A stretch of 64,000 bases of DNA from contig JAPQWV010000018.1 of assembly GCA_027422505.1 (NCBI GenBank), forward strand, positions 19,734,001 to 19,798,000. The letters run 5' to 3'. The translations under genes and the position numbers were made by a program. Of the stretch, positions 45,860-57,054 are shown in pieces (position 1 is the stretch's first letter; each line of letters begins with the position of its first letter). Below the pieces are notes generated by a model. The model saw nothing but the letters and a program-made list of their open reading frames with translations, was not told the origin of the DNA and did not search any database. The DNA comes from Craterostigma plantagineum (Eukaryota; Streptophyta; Magnoliopsida; Lamiales; Linderniaceae).

Positions 45860-47912
45860 TTGTCAGACTTGGAGAGTGTCCCGGAGGATTCCACGGGCGA
45901 CGGGATAAACTACAGTCGGCATTTTCGCGAAGGAGGACGATTTTCAACCGACGTGGAAGCCATTAACTGGGCGAAAGGCGTCGCTATTGGTCTTGGTTTC
46001 GAGGTGATAATTTCGTCGCACAAGAAATTAGGAACAAAAAAATTGATTAGATGTTCTCGCGGAGAACGTTATAGAGGCAAGGAGGATGAATTGGAGAGCC
46101 TGTCGAAGTCTAACAAGTGCAGGTGTCCGTTTGTAGTCATAGCCCAGCAAGATCCAGCTACTAAGGAATGGTTCATTCGTACGGGCCCACCTGAAAAATC
46201 CACGCACAATCACCCTCTGATACATTATCCCGAGGGACACCGCCAGACGAGTGGGTTAAGCAGCCAGGCAAAGAAGGTCGTAGAGGAGATGAGTGCTGCG
46301 CAAGCGAAACCATCACATATCCTCTCAGCGATGAGGGCTCGACACAGCGTAGATAACGCGACGATCCGACATATTTATAATTACAGAGATCGTTTGAAGA
46401 AGCAATATTCTGAGGGTCGAGACGTGGTGAGCCAGTTGATGCACCAGGCGACAGAGTCCGGATATTTTGTTGAATATAGAAGAGACGAGGAGACTAATAT
46501 GCTGACACATGTCTTTCTCGCACACCCGGAGTCACTCGCACTGCTGAGGACGTATCCTTATTTTATTGGGATTGACTCGACGTACAAGACCAATAGATAT
46601 AAGATGCCTCTTGTTGAGATTATAGGGATGACTCCCTGTAATCACAACTTTCTGTGTGGGTTTGCCGTCATGGAGGACGAGACCGAGATCAGTTACCGGT
46701 GGATGTTGCAGTCTATCAGGGATATTCTAGGGCCAGCTGTCCACCCGTCGGCGATTGTCACTGATCGTGAGTTGGGCCTTGTTCGACCGGTACATATGGT
46801 ATTTCCCCATTCTCACCATCTGCTGTGCACGTGGCATATTTATAAAGATGTGGAGAACAAAGTTTATAGGTTGGGGGGAATAGCAAAAAGACCGCAGCTC
46901 ACTTCACGCACAAGTCCTGGAAAGCAGTCGTGGAAGCTCCGACGGTTGACGAATATGAGAATGCAGTGAATGACATGCGTCTGCGCTGGCTACAAGACTC
47001 AGAAATCGTTACTTATGTTGAGCAGACGTGGTTGGTGCATAAGGAGAAGTTCGCCAGAGCTTGGACGAACCATGTGCTTCATTTCGGGAACACCACTACA
47101 TGTCGTGTGGAGAGTGCTCATAGCGAACTGAAAGGATGGCTGAACTCAGCCACTGGGTCGCTTGACACCGTATGGGTGAAGGTGAACGAGCAGATTCAGA
47201 ACCAGTTGATTCGCATCAGAAAGGTAAATTAATTATTATTACGTCTCTCTTATCCTTATCGAACAATATTTTAATCTTGACATGCAGACACTTGAGGAGT
47301 CCCGGTCGAAACGACCTATTCCGATGTCAGGATTTCCATTCCTAACATTGTTATACAGAGTTTCACACCATGCAATAAAAATTATGGAAAATGAGCTGCG
47401 GCGGGCCAAAGAGTTGTCGGATGAGGTTTACTCCAGGTGCGGATGTGTAGTACGACGTACGCACTAACTACCATGTGCCTGCGAGCTTCAGCAATGCGTG
47501 GACAACAACTACCCAGTATCAGTAGAATGCTTGCACGACTTCTGGAGGACACTCACAATCGGCGAGGGAGTAGTGCCCGATATTTCTGATCAAGAGCGCT
47601 TAGCCGATCTTGTGCGTGAGGCAGAAGGTCGCGATCCCGCCGTTATGCGTGGCCTCCATCGAGTAGTTCACGAACATCTCTATCCCGAGGATCAAGAGTG
47701 GACCGCGCCTGCTGTTAAGACATCTGTAAAAGGTAGGCCAAAGAAAAGAGACTCGACGAAACGTGATCGGAGTGCTTGGGAGTACGCAATCCTAAAGGGG
47801 GGACGCAGCGGAGGGCGCAGCAGTACCAGTCGTAGCAGCCAGGGTCGTAGCAGTCATGGCCGTACCTCATCATCATCTGCGAAGCGATCTCGTAGTTCTA
47901 CTGGCGAGACAG
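45860..47912 (+). pseudogene. MULE transposase (FAR1-type), frameshift plus nonsense
   Basis: Mutator-type DDE transposase. The N-terminal FAR1/WRKY-GCM1-like zinc finger is visible (CRCPFVV...HNHPL, about 46120-46215). The catalytic core shows FIGIDSTYKTN (first Asp near 46573), IVTDRELGL (second Asp near 46762), LLCTWHIYKD and CRVESAHSELKGWL (Glu near 47110). Lesions: a one-base frameshift near 46885 in a G/A homopolymer zone (the frame resumes as KTAAHFTHKSWKAVVE) and an in-frame TAA at 47465-47467 just before LPCACELQQC. An intron at 47224-47287 lies between them and fits GT-AG. The C-terminal linker is Ser/Arg-rich (GRSSHGRTSSSSAKRSRSS) and joins across an intron (donor at 47913) to the OTU exon. 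The true start may lie in an upstream exon at 45459-45515, which would splice in phase to 45867. Confidence 0.8.
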
Positions 47913-47983
47913 GTACTTCTGTTTTTTCACTCATAAAAATAGTATATGGATGCATCTCTAATCCGGTATAATTTTTTATACAG

Positions 47984-48561
47984 TTGAATCCAACTTCTTC
48001 CACGGCCGCTTGCAGTACCACGTAACATCAGTCATCCATCCGTATATAGTTAGTGTTAATGATGTCGTGGCTGACGGAAACTGCGGATTTCGCGCTATCG
48101 CTTCCCATATTTACAATGACGAAGAAGAACGGGTCACCGTAAGGAATAACGTCGCGAACGAAATCGAGGCCCATTGGGATCTTTACTCGCCATTGTACTA
48201 CGGTGATTCATTGGAAATGCAGTTGCGTCGTATACGCTGGGAAGGGGGACCTTGCTTGGAAAACCACTGGATGTTGACACCGTGCGATCTGTGGGCTGTA
48301 GCCACTATTTGGAACGCTGTAGTTACACTATACGGGTACGGCAATGGATCGACCATCAACTTGAATTCTATCACGATACTGCCTCTGCGTGCCGCTTCGA
48401 CTGCCAATGGACCAAACCGAACTATCGTAATAGCGCACCTTGGAGACGAGTACCGGCATTATATTAGACTGAATTTATGTCCAGACTTTCCAATGCCCGT
48501 ATTGCATCCGTATTGGAATATCCATCGTGATCGTCGCCTTGCTGGGTGGGAACTTAGATAG
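47984..48561 (+). CDS. OTU-type cysteine protease domain, last exon of the transposase gene
   Basis: Reads VESNFFHGRLQYHV onward for about 192 residues to TAG at 48559-48561. The OTU catalytic signature DVVADGNCGFRAIASHIY (Asp and Cys) is intact, and GDEYRHYIRL supplies the C-terminal His typical of OTU folds; the central LTPCDLWAVATIWN helix also fits. OTU proteases cut ubiquitin or ubiquitin-like conjugates. The acceptor at 47983 restores frame from the donor at 47913 (G plus TT gives Val), so it appears to be the C-terminal domain of the transposase polypeptide rather than a separate gene; there is no good ATG near the start. Confidence 0.75.
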
Positions 48562-48659
48562 CAGAACAGATTCGAACATTGGGTGCAGTTAATGCGAATG
48601 AATGGTCTATTATAATTCATGTTGTATTATATTGTATTATATATTTTATTAATGAATAA

Positions 48660-49580
48660 TAACATTAAGTATTTTATATATTATTATTTTATATTATTAG
48701 TATTATTTTGCGTCTTATTTTTAGTATTTTTTATATATTATTATTTTATATTATTAGTATTATTTTATTCTTATTTTTAGTATTTTTTATATATTATTAT
48801 TTTATATTATTAGTATTATTTTATTCTTATTTTTAGTATTTTTTATATATTATTATTTTATATTATTAGTATTATTTTATTCTTATTATTTTTTTATATG
48901 TTATTTTATATTATTAGTACTATTTTATTCTTATTATTATTTTTTTATATGTTATTTTATATATTATTATTTTATATTATTAGTATTATTTTATTCTTAT
49001 TTTAGTATTTTTTATATATTATTATTTTATATTATTAGTATTATTTTATTCTTATTTTTAGTATTTTTTATATATTATAATTTTATATTATTAGTATTAT
49101 TTTATTCTTATTATTTTTTTTATATGTTATTTTATATTATTAGTATTATTTTATTCTTATTATTATTTTTTTATATGTTATTTTATATATTAATATTTAT
49201 ATTTTATTCTTATTTCTTGTATTTTTTATATATTATTATTTTATATTATTAGTACTATTTTATTCTTATTATTATCTTTTTTATATGTTATTTTATACAA
49301 TTATTTTATATTATTAGTATTTTTTTATTCTTATTTTTAGTATTTGTTATATATTATTATTTTATATTATTGGTATTATTTTGTTCTAATTTTTATATGT
49401 TTTTTATATACAATTATTTTATATTATTAGTATTAATTTATTCTTATTATTATTATTTTATATGTTATTATTTTATGCTATTATAATTTTTTATTAATAT
49501 TATTTGTTCGTATTTTTAGTATTTTTTATATTTAATTATTTTTATATGTTATTATTTTATACTATTACATTATTTTATTA
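48660..49580. repeat. AT-rich minisatellite, 56 bp unit
   Basis: AGTATTTTTTATATATTATT recurs at 48723, 48779 and 48835, exactly 56 bp apart, then in shortened and interrupted forms to about 49560. It contains almost only A and T. It lies between the 3' ends of the two convergent genes of the 8.1 kb element. Confidence 0.85.
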
Positions 49581-49642
49581 ATATAAATAAAAATAGTACG
49601 TGTTCGGTACACAAACTAAGGACAACGACAAATAAACGCAGA

Positions 49643-51675
49643 TCATGGAGCATTGCGCCAGCGGTCGTTCATTTCGTCCAGCTTGTCTCTGTAGCGCTCC
49701 GTCTGCTCCTCGTCGTGGAGCTGCAGCGTAGATAGCATCTCGGTGCTCAATGCATACATCGAGCTGTACCACTGTACACAGAATTGATAAATATAAAAAT
49801 TGATTATACATACAAAGACTGAATCACTTAATATTACGTACGTAGTCTGAGTGGCTGCGCGGGGGTATGCCGCCCGAAGAGGATCCCGACTCCGACGATA
49901 ACAGACGAGGATGAGAATGTCGCTCATACCAGTCCATGTACCCTTGGACGGCCTCGCCAAGGTAATCTGCAGTCGCCCGGCTGATGTACGATAGATTGAG
50001 AATGTACGCGTACGGGAACTGACGCCAAGCAAATTCTGCTGCGTCGCCAGAATGGTGCACCTTATACCATTTCGGGTCTGCTGGCATGTACGCCTTCTGT
50101 GGCGGACTCATCGGCGGCGGGATGTGCTGCACGTAACCCAACTGGCGCAACACTCTCGAGGGCACATAGGGCTCAACAATGTCGCGATATCGTACCCAGC
50201 CTACGAAAATAGTCCTCATGTGGTGCGCCGCTGGATCGGGGCCGTAGGGCAACCAAGCAACCTGATAACAGTTTGCAAGTTTGTATATAATCGTCGTGAA
50301 TATAGAATATAATCACTTAATATACCTCGCTCGCAGTCATCATGTCTAGCTGACGGCGGATCTCAATCAAACGGTGGCCCGTCCGCTCGTACTGAGACAC
50401 GGACTACATGCGTGATCGTGCGTCGCAGGCCTCCACATGATGGGGTAGACGGTGTGGGCGAAAGCACGGGAAGTACTCGTAGATCCACGCCTGTAATAAC
50501 GACAGGCACCCAGCTAAACCCCTTGAATCCGCTCGGCTTGCGAGGCCAAGCTGGCGATAGAGGTAAGCAAGAGCGGCCGACCCCCACGAGTGGCCGCTGG
50601 CAACTGGCAGCGATCGATAGAACTCGTGCATGATGTCGGGCTTCACCCGGTTCCCGCTCTTGTCGACGAACAACGTCGACCCCAGTAGAATCCACAGCCA
50701 GGCGATTGCCTGGAACCCCGCCGGCCTATTTCCAGACCGCATCCTCTGCATCACGTCTTTCGTCGCGACCGCACCGCCTCTCCATAATCCCCGCAGCGCG
50801 TCTGCGTTAACCCCCATGATCTCCCTCGCCGCGATCTGCTGGTCGCCGCTGTCCGGGGTGCCCGATACCGTCCTCCCCTCGATCGGGATACGCAGGATCT
50901 GCTCGACGTCGTGGAGCATGATCGTCATCTCACCCCACGGCATGTGGAAGGTGTTCGTGTCAGGGTGCCAGCGCTCCACAAAAGCGCTCAGAAGAGGCTG
51001 GTCCAAGTGACCCAGCATGGCATCTGTGAGGTGGCTAAGCCTCGTGCCATCGATCTCGCTCTGCGTCTGCGGCGGGAACTGGCAGTACCACTGCTTAAGC
51101 GACCGAAGCACTGACGCACGCTGCTCGCACTTCAGCAGGGGTCGATCCTCCTCACCCATCCAGATGCGGGGCGCGATGTGCCCCAAGTAACTACGGATCA
51201 CCTCGCCGTCTTCTGGACCACCTGGCTGTGGCCCCTGCACCCTCCACGAATCGTCATCTACGACCCTGGAGCGCTTGCTCCCTATTTTATTTTTTAAGAA
51301 TTTCCCAAAAATAAATATTATTTATTTTACGTATATTAAGACACTACATCGCAATACAGTTTATCAAGGAGAATGAAATTACCTGCGGATACCGGTATCG
51401 CATCGTCGTCGGATGACTCAAACGACGCCGCATCGTAGGGCACCTCCTCATCCGCAGGCGCCTCCTCATCCGCATGCGGATCGTATTCCGCATATACGGA
51501 ATGAGAATCAAGAGCTCGCTCCCGCCTCTCCTCCTCCCGTTGCCTACGAACGGATGCATCAACGCCGCGCGCTCTCGTATGGCGCTCTCCAGATCCCTCC
51601 TCCGCCTCCGGGGCCGGTCTGCTGCTCCCTCCAAGTAGGGACTTCCACCCTTGGCCTGCAATTACATATTTATTA
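49643..51675 (-). pseudogene. Plant mobile domain (PMD) protein gene in the 8.1 kb element
   Basis: Aminotransferase-like plant mobile domain protein, the family of Arabidopsis MAIN and MAIL1. Exons on the minus strand, by splice signals: about 51382-51675, 50326-51286, 49845-50261 and 49643-49771. The diagnostic PMD stretch is clear: SAFVERWHPDTNTFHMPWGE, MTIMLHDVEQILRIPIEGR, FQAIAWLWILLGSTLFVDK and ALAYLYRQLGLASR; exon 3 continues WVRYRDIVEPYVPSRVLRQL and GYVQHIPPPMS, the usual PMD C-terminal block. An in-frame TAG at 50404-50406 breaks exon 2, after which the frame continues to the donor at 50325. The first exon is acidic and disordered (PHADEEAPADEEVPYDAASF); its start codon is not resolved. 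PMD genes ride on several plant transposon types; host members act in silencing and meristem maintenance. Confidence 0.78.
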
Positions 51676-51688
51676 AAAAAAAAAAATT

Positions 51689-51967
51689 GACCGAAAAAAA
51701 TTTCGGCCAAACAGTGGAATGACCGAAATTAAGTTCGGTCGGCGAGGAACCGACCGAAACTTGATTTCGGTCGAGCCAGATCCGACCGAAACCTGATTTC
51801 GGTCGGAACCCCGGCGACCGACGAGTGATTTCGGTCGTTCAATACACGACCGAAATCATATTTCGGTCGAGCCTGTTGCGACCGAAATCTGATTTCGGTC
51901 GTGTCTTGAACGACCGAAATCACGTTTTGGTCGCGACTAGGCCGACCGAAATTTCGGTTTGGTCGTG
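51689..51967. repeat. Right subterminal array of nine palindromic iterons
   Basis: Same design as 45597-45847: CGACCGAAAT-NNN-ATTTCGGTCG units of about 31-34 bp with variable linkers, ending at the start of the nested hAT insertion zone. Several units are near-perfect palindromes. Confidence 0.85.
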
Positions 51968-52007
51968 CCGTTTTCGCCCTATTTCGCATCCGATCGCCCG
52001 TTTTCAG

Positions 52008-53040
52008 TAGGGCTGTTCAAAAGTCGGTAAACCGACCGAACCGAACCGAAAACCGAAAGTTCGGTATGAACCGAATACCGACCGAATAGGTTCGGTTCGG
52101 TTTTCGGTTCTCAAAAATGAAAAACCGAAATTTTCGGTTTTTCGGTTCGGTAATTCGGTTAACCGAATAAAAACCGAAATACCGAATTATCATAACAGCC
52201 CATATATCTAGGCCCATTAAACATATATTTTATGTGCAACTTATAACTTGGGTTGGGCTTGTAATAAATGATTTTTAAAATATTTCTTTTATTGCTTAAC
52301 CATTTCCCAAATCCTATCGCTATCGTCTCCAATTCCAAACATGAAGCAAACTAGGGCAGCTGAATAACTCCAAATCGCAGAGGAGAGGGAAAACGCAGCA
52401 TCCATCAAGGCATCCGCACGGTGACACTGAGAAATCAGCCGGTTATTTGAGCTCGGACGTCATTAGGTAATTAATGGATTTTTTTTTGTGCTTTTGTCTC
52501 GTTTGATTCTCCCAATTTTTTAAGGTTTACCATTTAACGTTAATGGGTATGTTGAAAATATTAGTGGTGTGTTTATTTCTTCCATTGTCGATACTGTTTT
52601 TATTTTTTTGATTCTCGTTGATATGTGACTTTGATTCTCGTTTGATTCTTCCATTGTCAATACTGTTTTTATTTTTTTTTCTGATTTATAAGCAACTTTT
52701 TCTCTATTTAATTCTCGTTGATTGAGCATTTTAAATTCATGGTACTTGTGTTTCCAAGACATCTATTTTACTTGCTTGATCTTTTTTATTTCAGTTGGGT
52801 TGGTTGTGTTGCTTGGCATCGATGGATTATTGGTCTTAAGACATCCTTTTTTTTTTTAATATTTGATGTTCGGTTTTTTCGGTAATTAACCGAAAGAAAC
52901 CGAAATTTATTCGGTTTTTACCGAAACCGAACCGATTAAGTTCGGTTCGGTATTCGGTTTTAAAATTTCCGAACCGAAAATTTCGGTTAACCGAAAGTTC
53001 GGTTCGGTTCGGTTCGGTTTTTACCGAATGAACAGCCCTA
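52008..53040. mobile_element. hAT non-autonomous element nested in the 8.1 kb element
   Basis: Perfect 12 bp terminal repeats TAGGGCTGTTCA and TGAACAGCCCTA; the 8 bp duplication GTTTTCAG lies at 52000-52007 and 53041-53048. Subterminal zones are full of CCGAACCGAA and TTCGGTTCGG words. The interior has no transposase; a TTTGATTCTCGTTGA word repeats between 52609 and 52725. Confidence 0.92.
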
Positions 53041-53296
53041 GTTTTCAGCCTAATTCGATCCGTTTTCGACAATCTATCTAAATACGAATGAACTTACGAC
53101 AGTTTTCTTACCAATCGTGACAGGACCCCCTTTCCCTTTCCCTTTCCGTGTCCTCGCTCCATTACGATTGGCAAAGTTCTCTGTTTTTTTGTTTAATTTG
53201 GTTGTGTGATTTGAAAAGTGTTGCGTCGTGTAGGAATTTAAAGAAAATTCTTACTTTTTATTATATTTTACCTTTTTAAATTAATTTAAATAACAT

Positions 53297-53371
53297 AAGG
53301 GCATAAACGTCTTTTTTCAGCCCTTTAGGGGGCGGTAACTAGAAAAAAGGGGGCGGTAAATAGTAATTCCC
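53297..53371 (-). repeat. Right terminal inverted repeat of the 8.1 kb element
   Basis: Inverted partner of 45279-45353. It ends 190 bp upstream of the IscA start codon. Confidence 0.88.
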
Positions 53372-53560
53372 AATAAAAAACAAACCACCTATCGTGTGTG
53401 TTTTATATTGGAATTGGAAGAGAAAAAAAAAAAAGGAATTTTCAAATCTAACCCTAGAGTCAAATTTCAGCTGCCCAAGCCACCGATACATTCAGTTCGT
53501 TCTTTCGTCGCACAATTTCTTGAATTCTGTCGTGGTTGTTGGAACTTGGAGTCCAAATCG

Positions 53561-54676
53561 ATGGCTGTTTCTCAGAATTTGCAATATTCCTATGTTTCTC
53601 GATTATACAGACTATCAGTTCCATCTAGGGATAGTTCATCGTCTTATGTTTCTTTGGGAAATTCCAATTTGTTCCTCAAACCCAAAAAACGCTTCCTCAA
53701 GTTGTCGATCAGGTCTGCTTCTGTGGAAGGTATCCCTGCTTTTCCTTTTTTTTTTCATTTTCATTGCTTATATGAGCTGGTCATTCTATTAATTGGTAGA
53801 TTTGGGCTCGTTAAACTTTCTGGGAAGCTCCATGATCTGTGAATTAAATCAATTGCCTCGTTTGTGTAAGAACTGAACAAGTGACAAAATTCATCTTCTG
53901 TTATGGTTGGTGGTTGATTTCGTAAAGTAAATAATGCTTCAAGAATTGCTGAATGTGAAATTAGGTTCAAATTTAGTAAGAGGGCGTCGATGTTGCGGAG
54001 AATCAACGACCAAATTACATAAAAGCTGCGAAATGTGTGTATTTTTTGCTATGATGTCATTCACTCAGTTTCTGTGGCATCTATCTATATATCGGTGAAA
54101 TTTGTTCAAGTCTGCATCCATGAACCTTTTGGCAGATTTGCGGCGACAATTGGATGTTAGAGATGAACTGTACATTTCATCGTCTGATCATTACATATTT
54201 ATTCATTTTTGTTTCTTGTGTTATTGTTATAGCACCACCTACTACGAGTGGTGGGCTTGCTCCTGCAATCGCCTTAACAGATAACGCTCTAACGCATCTA
54301 AACAAGATGAGGTCTGAGAAAAGAGAAGATCTGTACCTCAGAATCGGTGTTAGACAAGGCGGGTGCTCGGGATTGTCTTACACCATGGATTTTGAGAGCA
54401 AGGAAAACGCAAGGCCAGACGATGCTGTCATGGAATACAATGGCTTCACTATAGGTATCAAAAGAAAGAAATCCATGATTTAATCCTTCTTTATTCCCTA
54501 GTTTTTTTATGGTGGGGGTGATTGTTGTTGCAGTATGTGACCCGAAGAGCCTCCTCTACGTTTTCGGGATGCAACTCGACTATAGCGATGCACTCATTGG
54601 TGGAGGATTCAACTTTAAGAATCCAAATGCCTCTCAAACTTGTGGTTGTGGTAAATCCTTTGCTGCAGATATGTGA
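53561..54676 (+). CDS. Plastid A-type Fe-S carrier IscA/SufA
   Basis: Scaffold or carrier that passes Fe-S clusters to plastid apoproteins as part of the SUF system. Three coding exons, 53561-53729, 54233-54454 and 54534-54676, 177 residues. The first 56 or so residues are rich in Ser, Arg and Lys with few acidic residues, a chloroplast transit peptide pattern ([20 protein letters not shown]). The mature HesB/IscA domain follows: [60 protein letters not shown] and [18 protein letters not shown]. The three cluster-binding cysteines are C101, C167 and C169. The order of blocks is that of Arabidopsis chloroplast IscA (At1g10500). The right end of the Mutator-like element lies only 190 bp upstream, so the core promoter or 5' UTR must lie in that interval or inside the element. 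Confidence 0.93.
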
Positions 54677-55827
54677 AACAGAGAAATCCAGATGCTTTAT
54701 TATACGTACTTGTTGTGAACGTATCGATTGTCTCAAACTTCTATATGCCGTGTGGGCTTTTGGCAGTAGTTTGATATGGTTCATGTTGTGAACAGATACT
54801 CTAAAGCGTGGTTCAGTTATTGGTATTGTTAATGCAGGTCACTCAGCCCGCTTTTTTATGGACTTAGGTTGTCTGAATGCATCTAAAACTCGAATCCCTC
54901 GCTTCGAGTTTCATTAGATGCCTAAAATATCGTGTGATGTTTCAACTCGACTCGAACTTAAAACCAAATAAGACAGAACGAGCAGAACCGTAAAATTTTG
55001 CAAGAGAATTCCTCAAAACCTCACCGTTGTTACGCTTTAAAATATGTAGATTTGTTTGGGATTACAAGCTCACAACCTTAGAACTCGAAAGTACAAGTTA
55101 ATATCTGGCCTACACTCGCTCGACCATAATAACTCGTAAAACATTTGCACGCTTTGCTTGAATCTCTCTCTCTCTCTCTCTCTCTCTCTAAGAGCATCTC
55201 CAAAGAACCGCTATCTTTAGCGTCGGAACGTTGAACATGTCCAGCGCAATGCTAAACGCCATGCCATCGATGGCGGACGTCACAGTGCCCCCACGTTCGT
55301 GTTTAGTGGGCCACTTTTCAAATGCCGAAAGCTTGCTTTTTCTGTTTATTTTGGATTCAAATTGGTATACTTTGATTTCTTCAGCATAAAACATAAGTTT
55401 GAGCATGAGTTTTGTGTTATTGACAGTCTATAGCTCAAGCAAAGAAGACGACGATGGGAGAAATAATGACATGGAAATTGGGAGACCTTATGAAAATCGC
55501 AACTTACGTATCACCAATTAATAATTGATGCTTTTCGACTAAAAAAATAGTGAATAATTAAAGCACTTAAATGTTTATTTGAAATTGTTTTTCAGTAACT
55601 TTGTCTATTTGGATATTATAGCTACAATTTTACTGCTATATTATTTCCAAATATAATAAATTGTGATAATAATATCTATTAATATAAAATGAATGTATTG
55701 GGAATATTAATTTAGAGGAAAGTATGGAGGAATTGTTGACGACGGATAACATTGTTTAAACTGTAAATCTTGGAGAATTCTACTCTTTCAACTCTATATG
55801 GACATGGAGATCATTGGAGATCGCCCA
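54677..55827. other. Intergenic between IscA and the Sirevirus
   Basis: 3' UTR of IscA, then AT-rich sequence. (CT)n at 55163-55189 is followed by AAGAGCATCTCCAAAGAACCGC, a MITE-like start with no clear partner end. No gene seen. Confidence 0.5.
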
Positions 55828-56769
55828 TGTTAGGATCGGTTTACGCCGTTTAGAGGGGGGGGTGAATAAACGCTTGACTCTTTTTAAGCTTAATTAGTTG
55901 TTTTGTGCGGTGACTGGTATTCAATCAGTGATCGGTCAGTATAGTGCGGAAAAAGATACTGAACGATTGAAACCGATAGTGAAATGAAATATGTGTATGT
56001 GTTTGAGACCGGTTTGTTTCTGGAAGTTCGGAGTTAAAATCTCCTACGTCTCCCCTTCTTCCTCGCAAGGAAGGTTCACTAGATCTTCAGTTATACAAAA
56101 TCACAGTACAACCTACCCAGCTGAAAACAGCTCAAATCTAGTGAATCACCTAGGCAGTCGGTTATAACAATCCACCTTCTTCAACAGCTTTTTACAGTCC
56201 GTTGGAGAATAAAGAGCATAAACTAAGAACAGTTATGTCTTTAGACTTCACTCTTGATTTTCGGTCTTTCACAGTGTTTGTAGATCGTTGATGATCGCTT
56301 AGTGTTCGTGAGATGGTGAAGTACTTGTCTTCAACTTGTATTCCTCCTTTTATAGCTGAGGGTTGAATTTGAAGCCGTTGTGAGATAAACTCTTCACTCT
56401 GAACAGTGCATTAATTGACTTTCCCTAAATGGATCTGTCCGGTTTGTGCTGCAGTTTATCCTGTCACTTTGCTTTATTCCTTACTTGCGTTAGTTGACCT
56501 CTGCTTCACTCTAGACTTGCAGCTTTGCATTAAATGTCTGAAGTCTTGGTAAGCTCTTATCTCGAGTGTCCAACTTGTATCAAGTCCGATCCAGTCATAC
56601 TTTAGTGCTTTGTTTGAAATCATGTTCATGACCGGTGTTAAAAGTCGGTATGCGATTGACGTTCTTCGTGCTTGACTCAAACCAGTCACTTCAGCATAGA
56701 GTTTGTTCCTTTAATGTGGACCGATGCGCTGGATCTCCGGTTTCATATCTTTAGTCAGTTATGTCAACA
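55828..56769 (-). repeat. 3' LTR of the Sirevirus element
   Basis: 942 bp with TGTTAGGATCGG...TTATGTCAACA on the plus strand, so TG...CA on the element strand. Just inside lies CACCAAAAAGGAGC (minus strand, near 56815-56828), resembling the CACCAAAAAGGGGGAGA stretch near Sirevirus polypurine tracts. The boundary was set by TG/CA alone since the other LTR is outside the window. Confidence 0.65.
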
Positions 56770-57054
56770 CCAAAACTATTAATCCGAATGTTTGAATTCG
56801 TAATACAAGCAATTTGCTCCTTTTTGGTGATTGACAAAACTTAGCAGCAGAAAACCAGTTTTTCATTTATATCAAAACGAATTTGCTACAAACTACAACT
56901 ACTCATAGCTCTTGCTCTTGAAAATCCGTTCCACCTCTTTTAGCTTGGCGTCGTCTTTGTATGCATGTTCCTTCATGTCATGCATTCTCTCAAGGTCAGC
57001 CAGTTGATCTTTCGTAAGAGTGCAGGCCAAGTGCCTTAGACTACTGCTATGGTA

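Larger units (their letters stand above)
45279..53371. mobile_element. 8.1 kb Mutator-like element, transposase-OTU plus PMD gene
   Basis: AATAAAAAAC is duplicated exactly at 45269-45278 and 53372-53381. Terminal inverted repeats of about 75 bp both contain ACCGCCCCCT twice and CCCCTAAAGGGCTGAAAAAA. Inside, in order: a left array of eight palindromic iterons, a plus-strand transposase-OTU gene, an AT-rich minisatellite, a minus-strand PMD gene, a right array of nine iterons, a nested hAT element and the right terminal repeat. Both genes carry lesions, so the copy is presumably not autonomous now. Capture of two gene functions within one set of termini is seen directly; mobility is inferred from the target duplication. 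Confidence 0.88.

Noticed and set aside
51344..51661. Arg/Met-rich 105-residue minus-strand ORF
   Set aside because: Alternative frame of the acidic first exon of the PMD gene; the acidic frame splices in phase to the next exon, this one does not.
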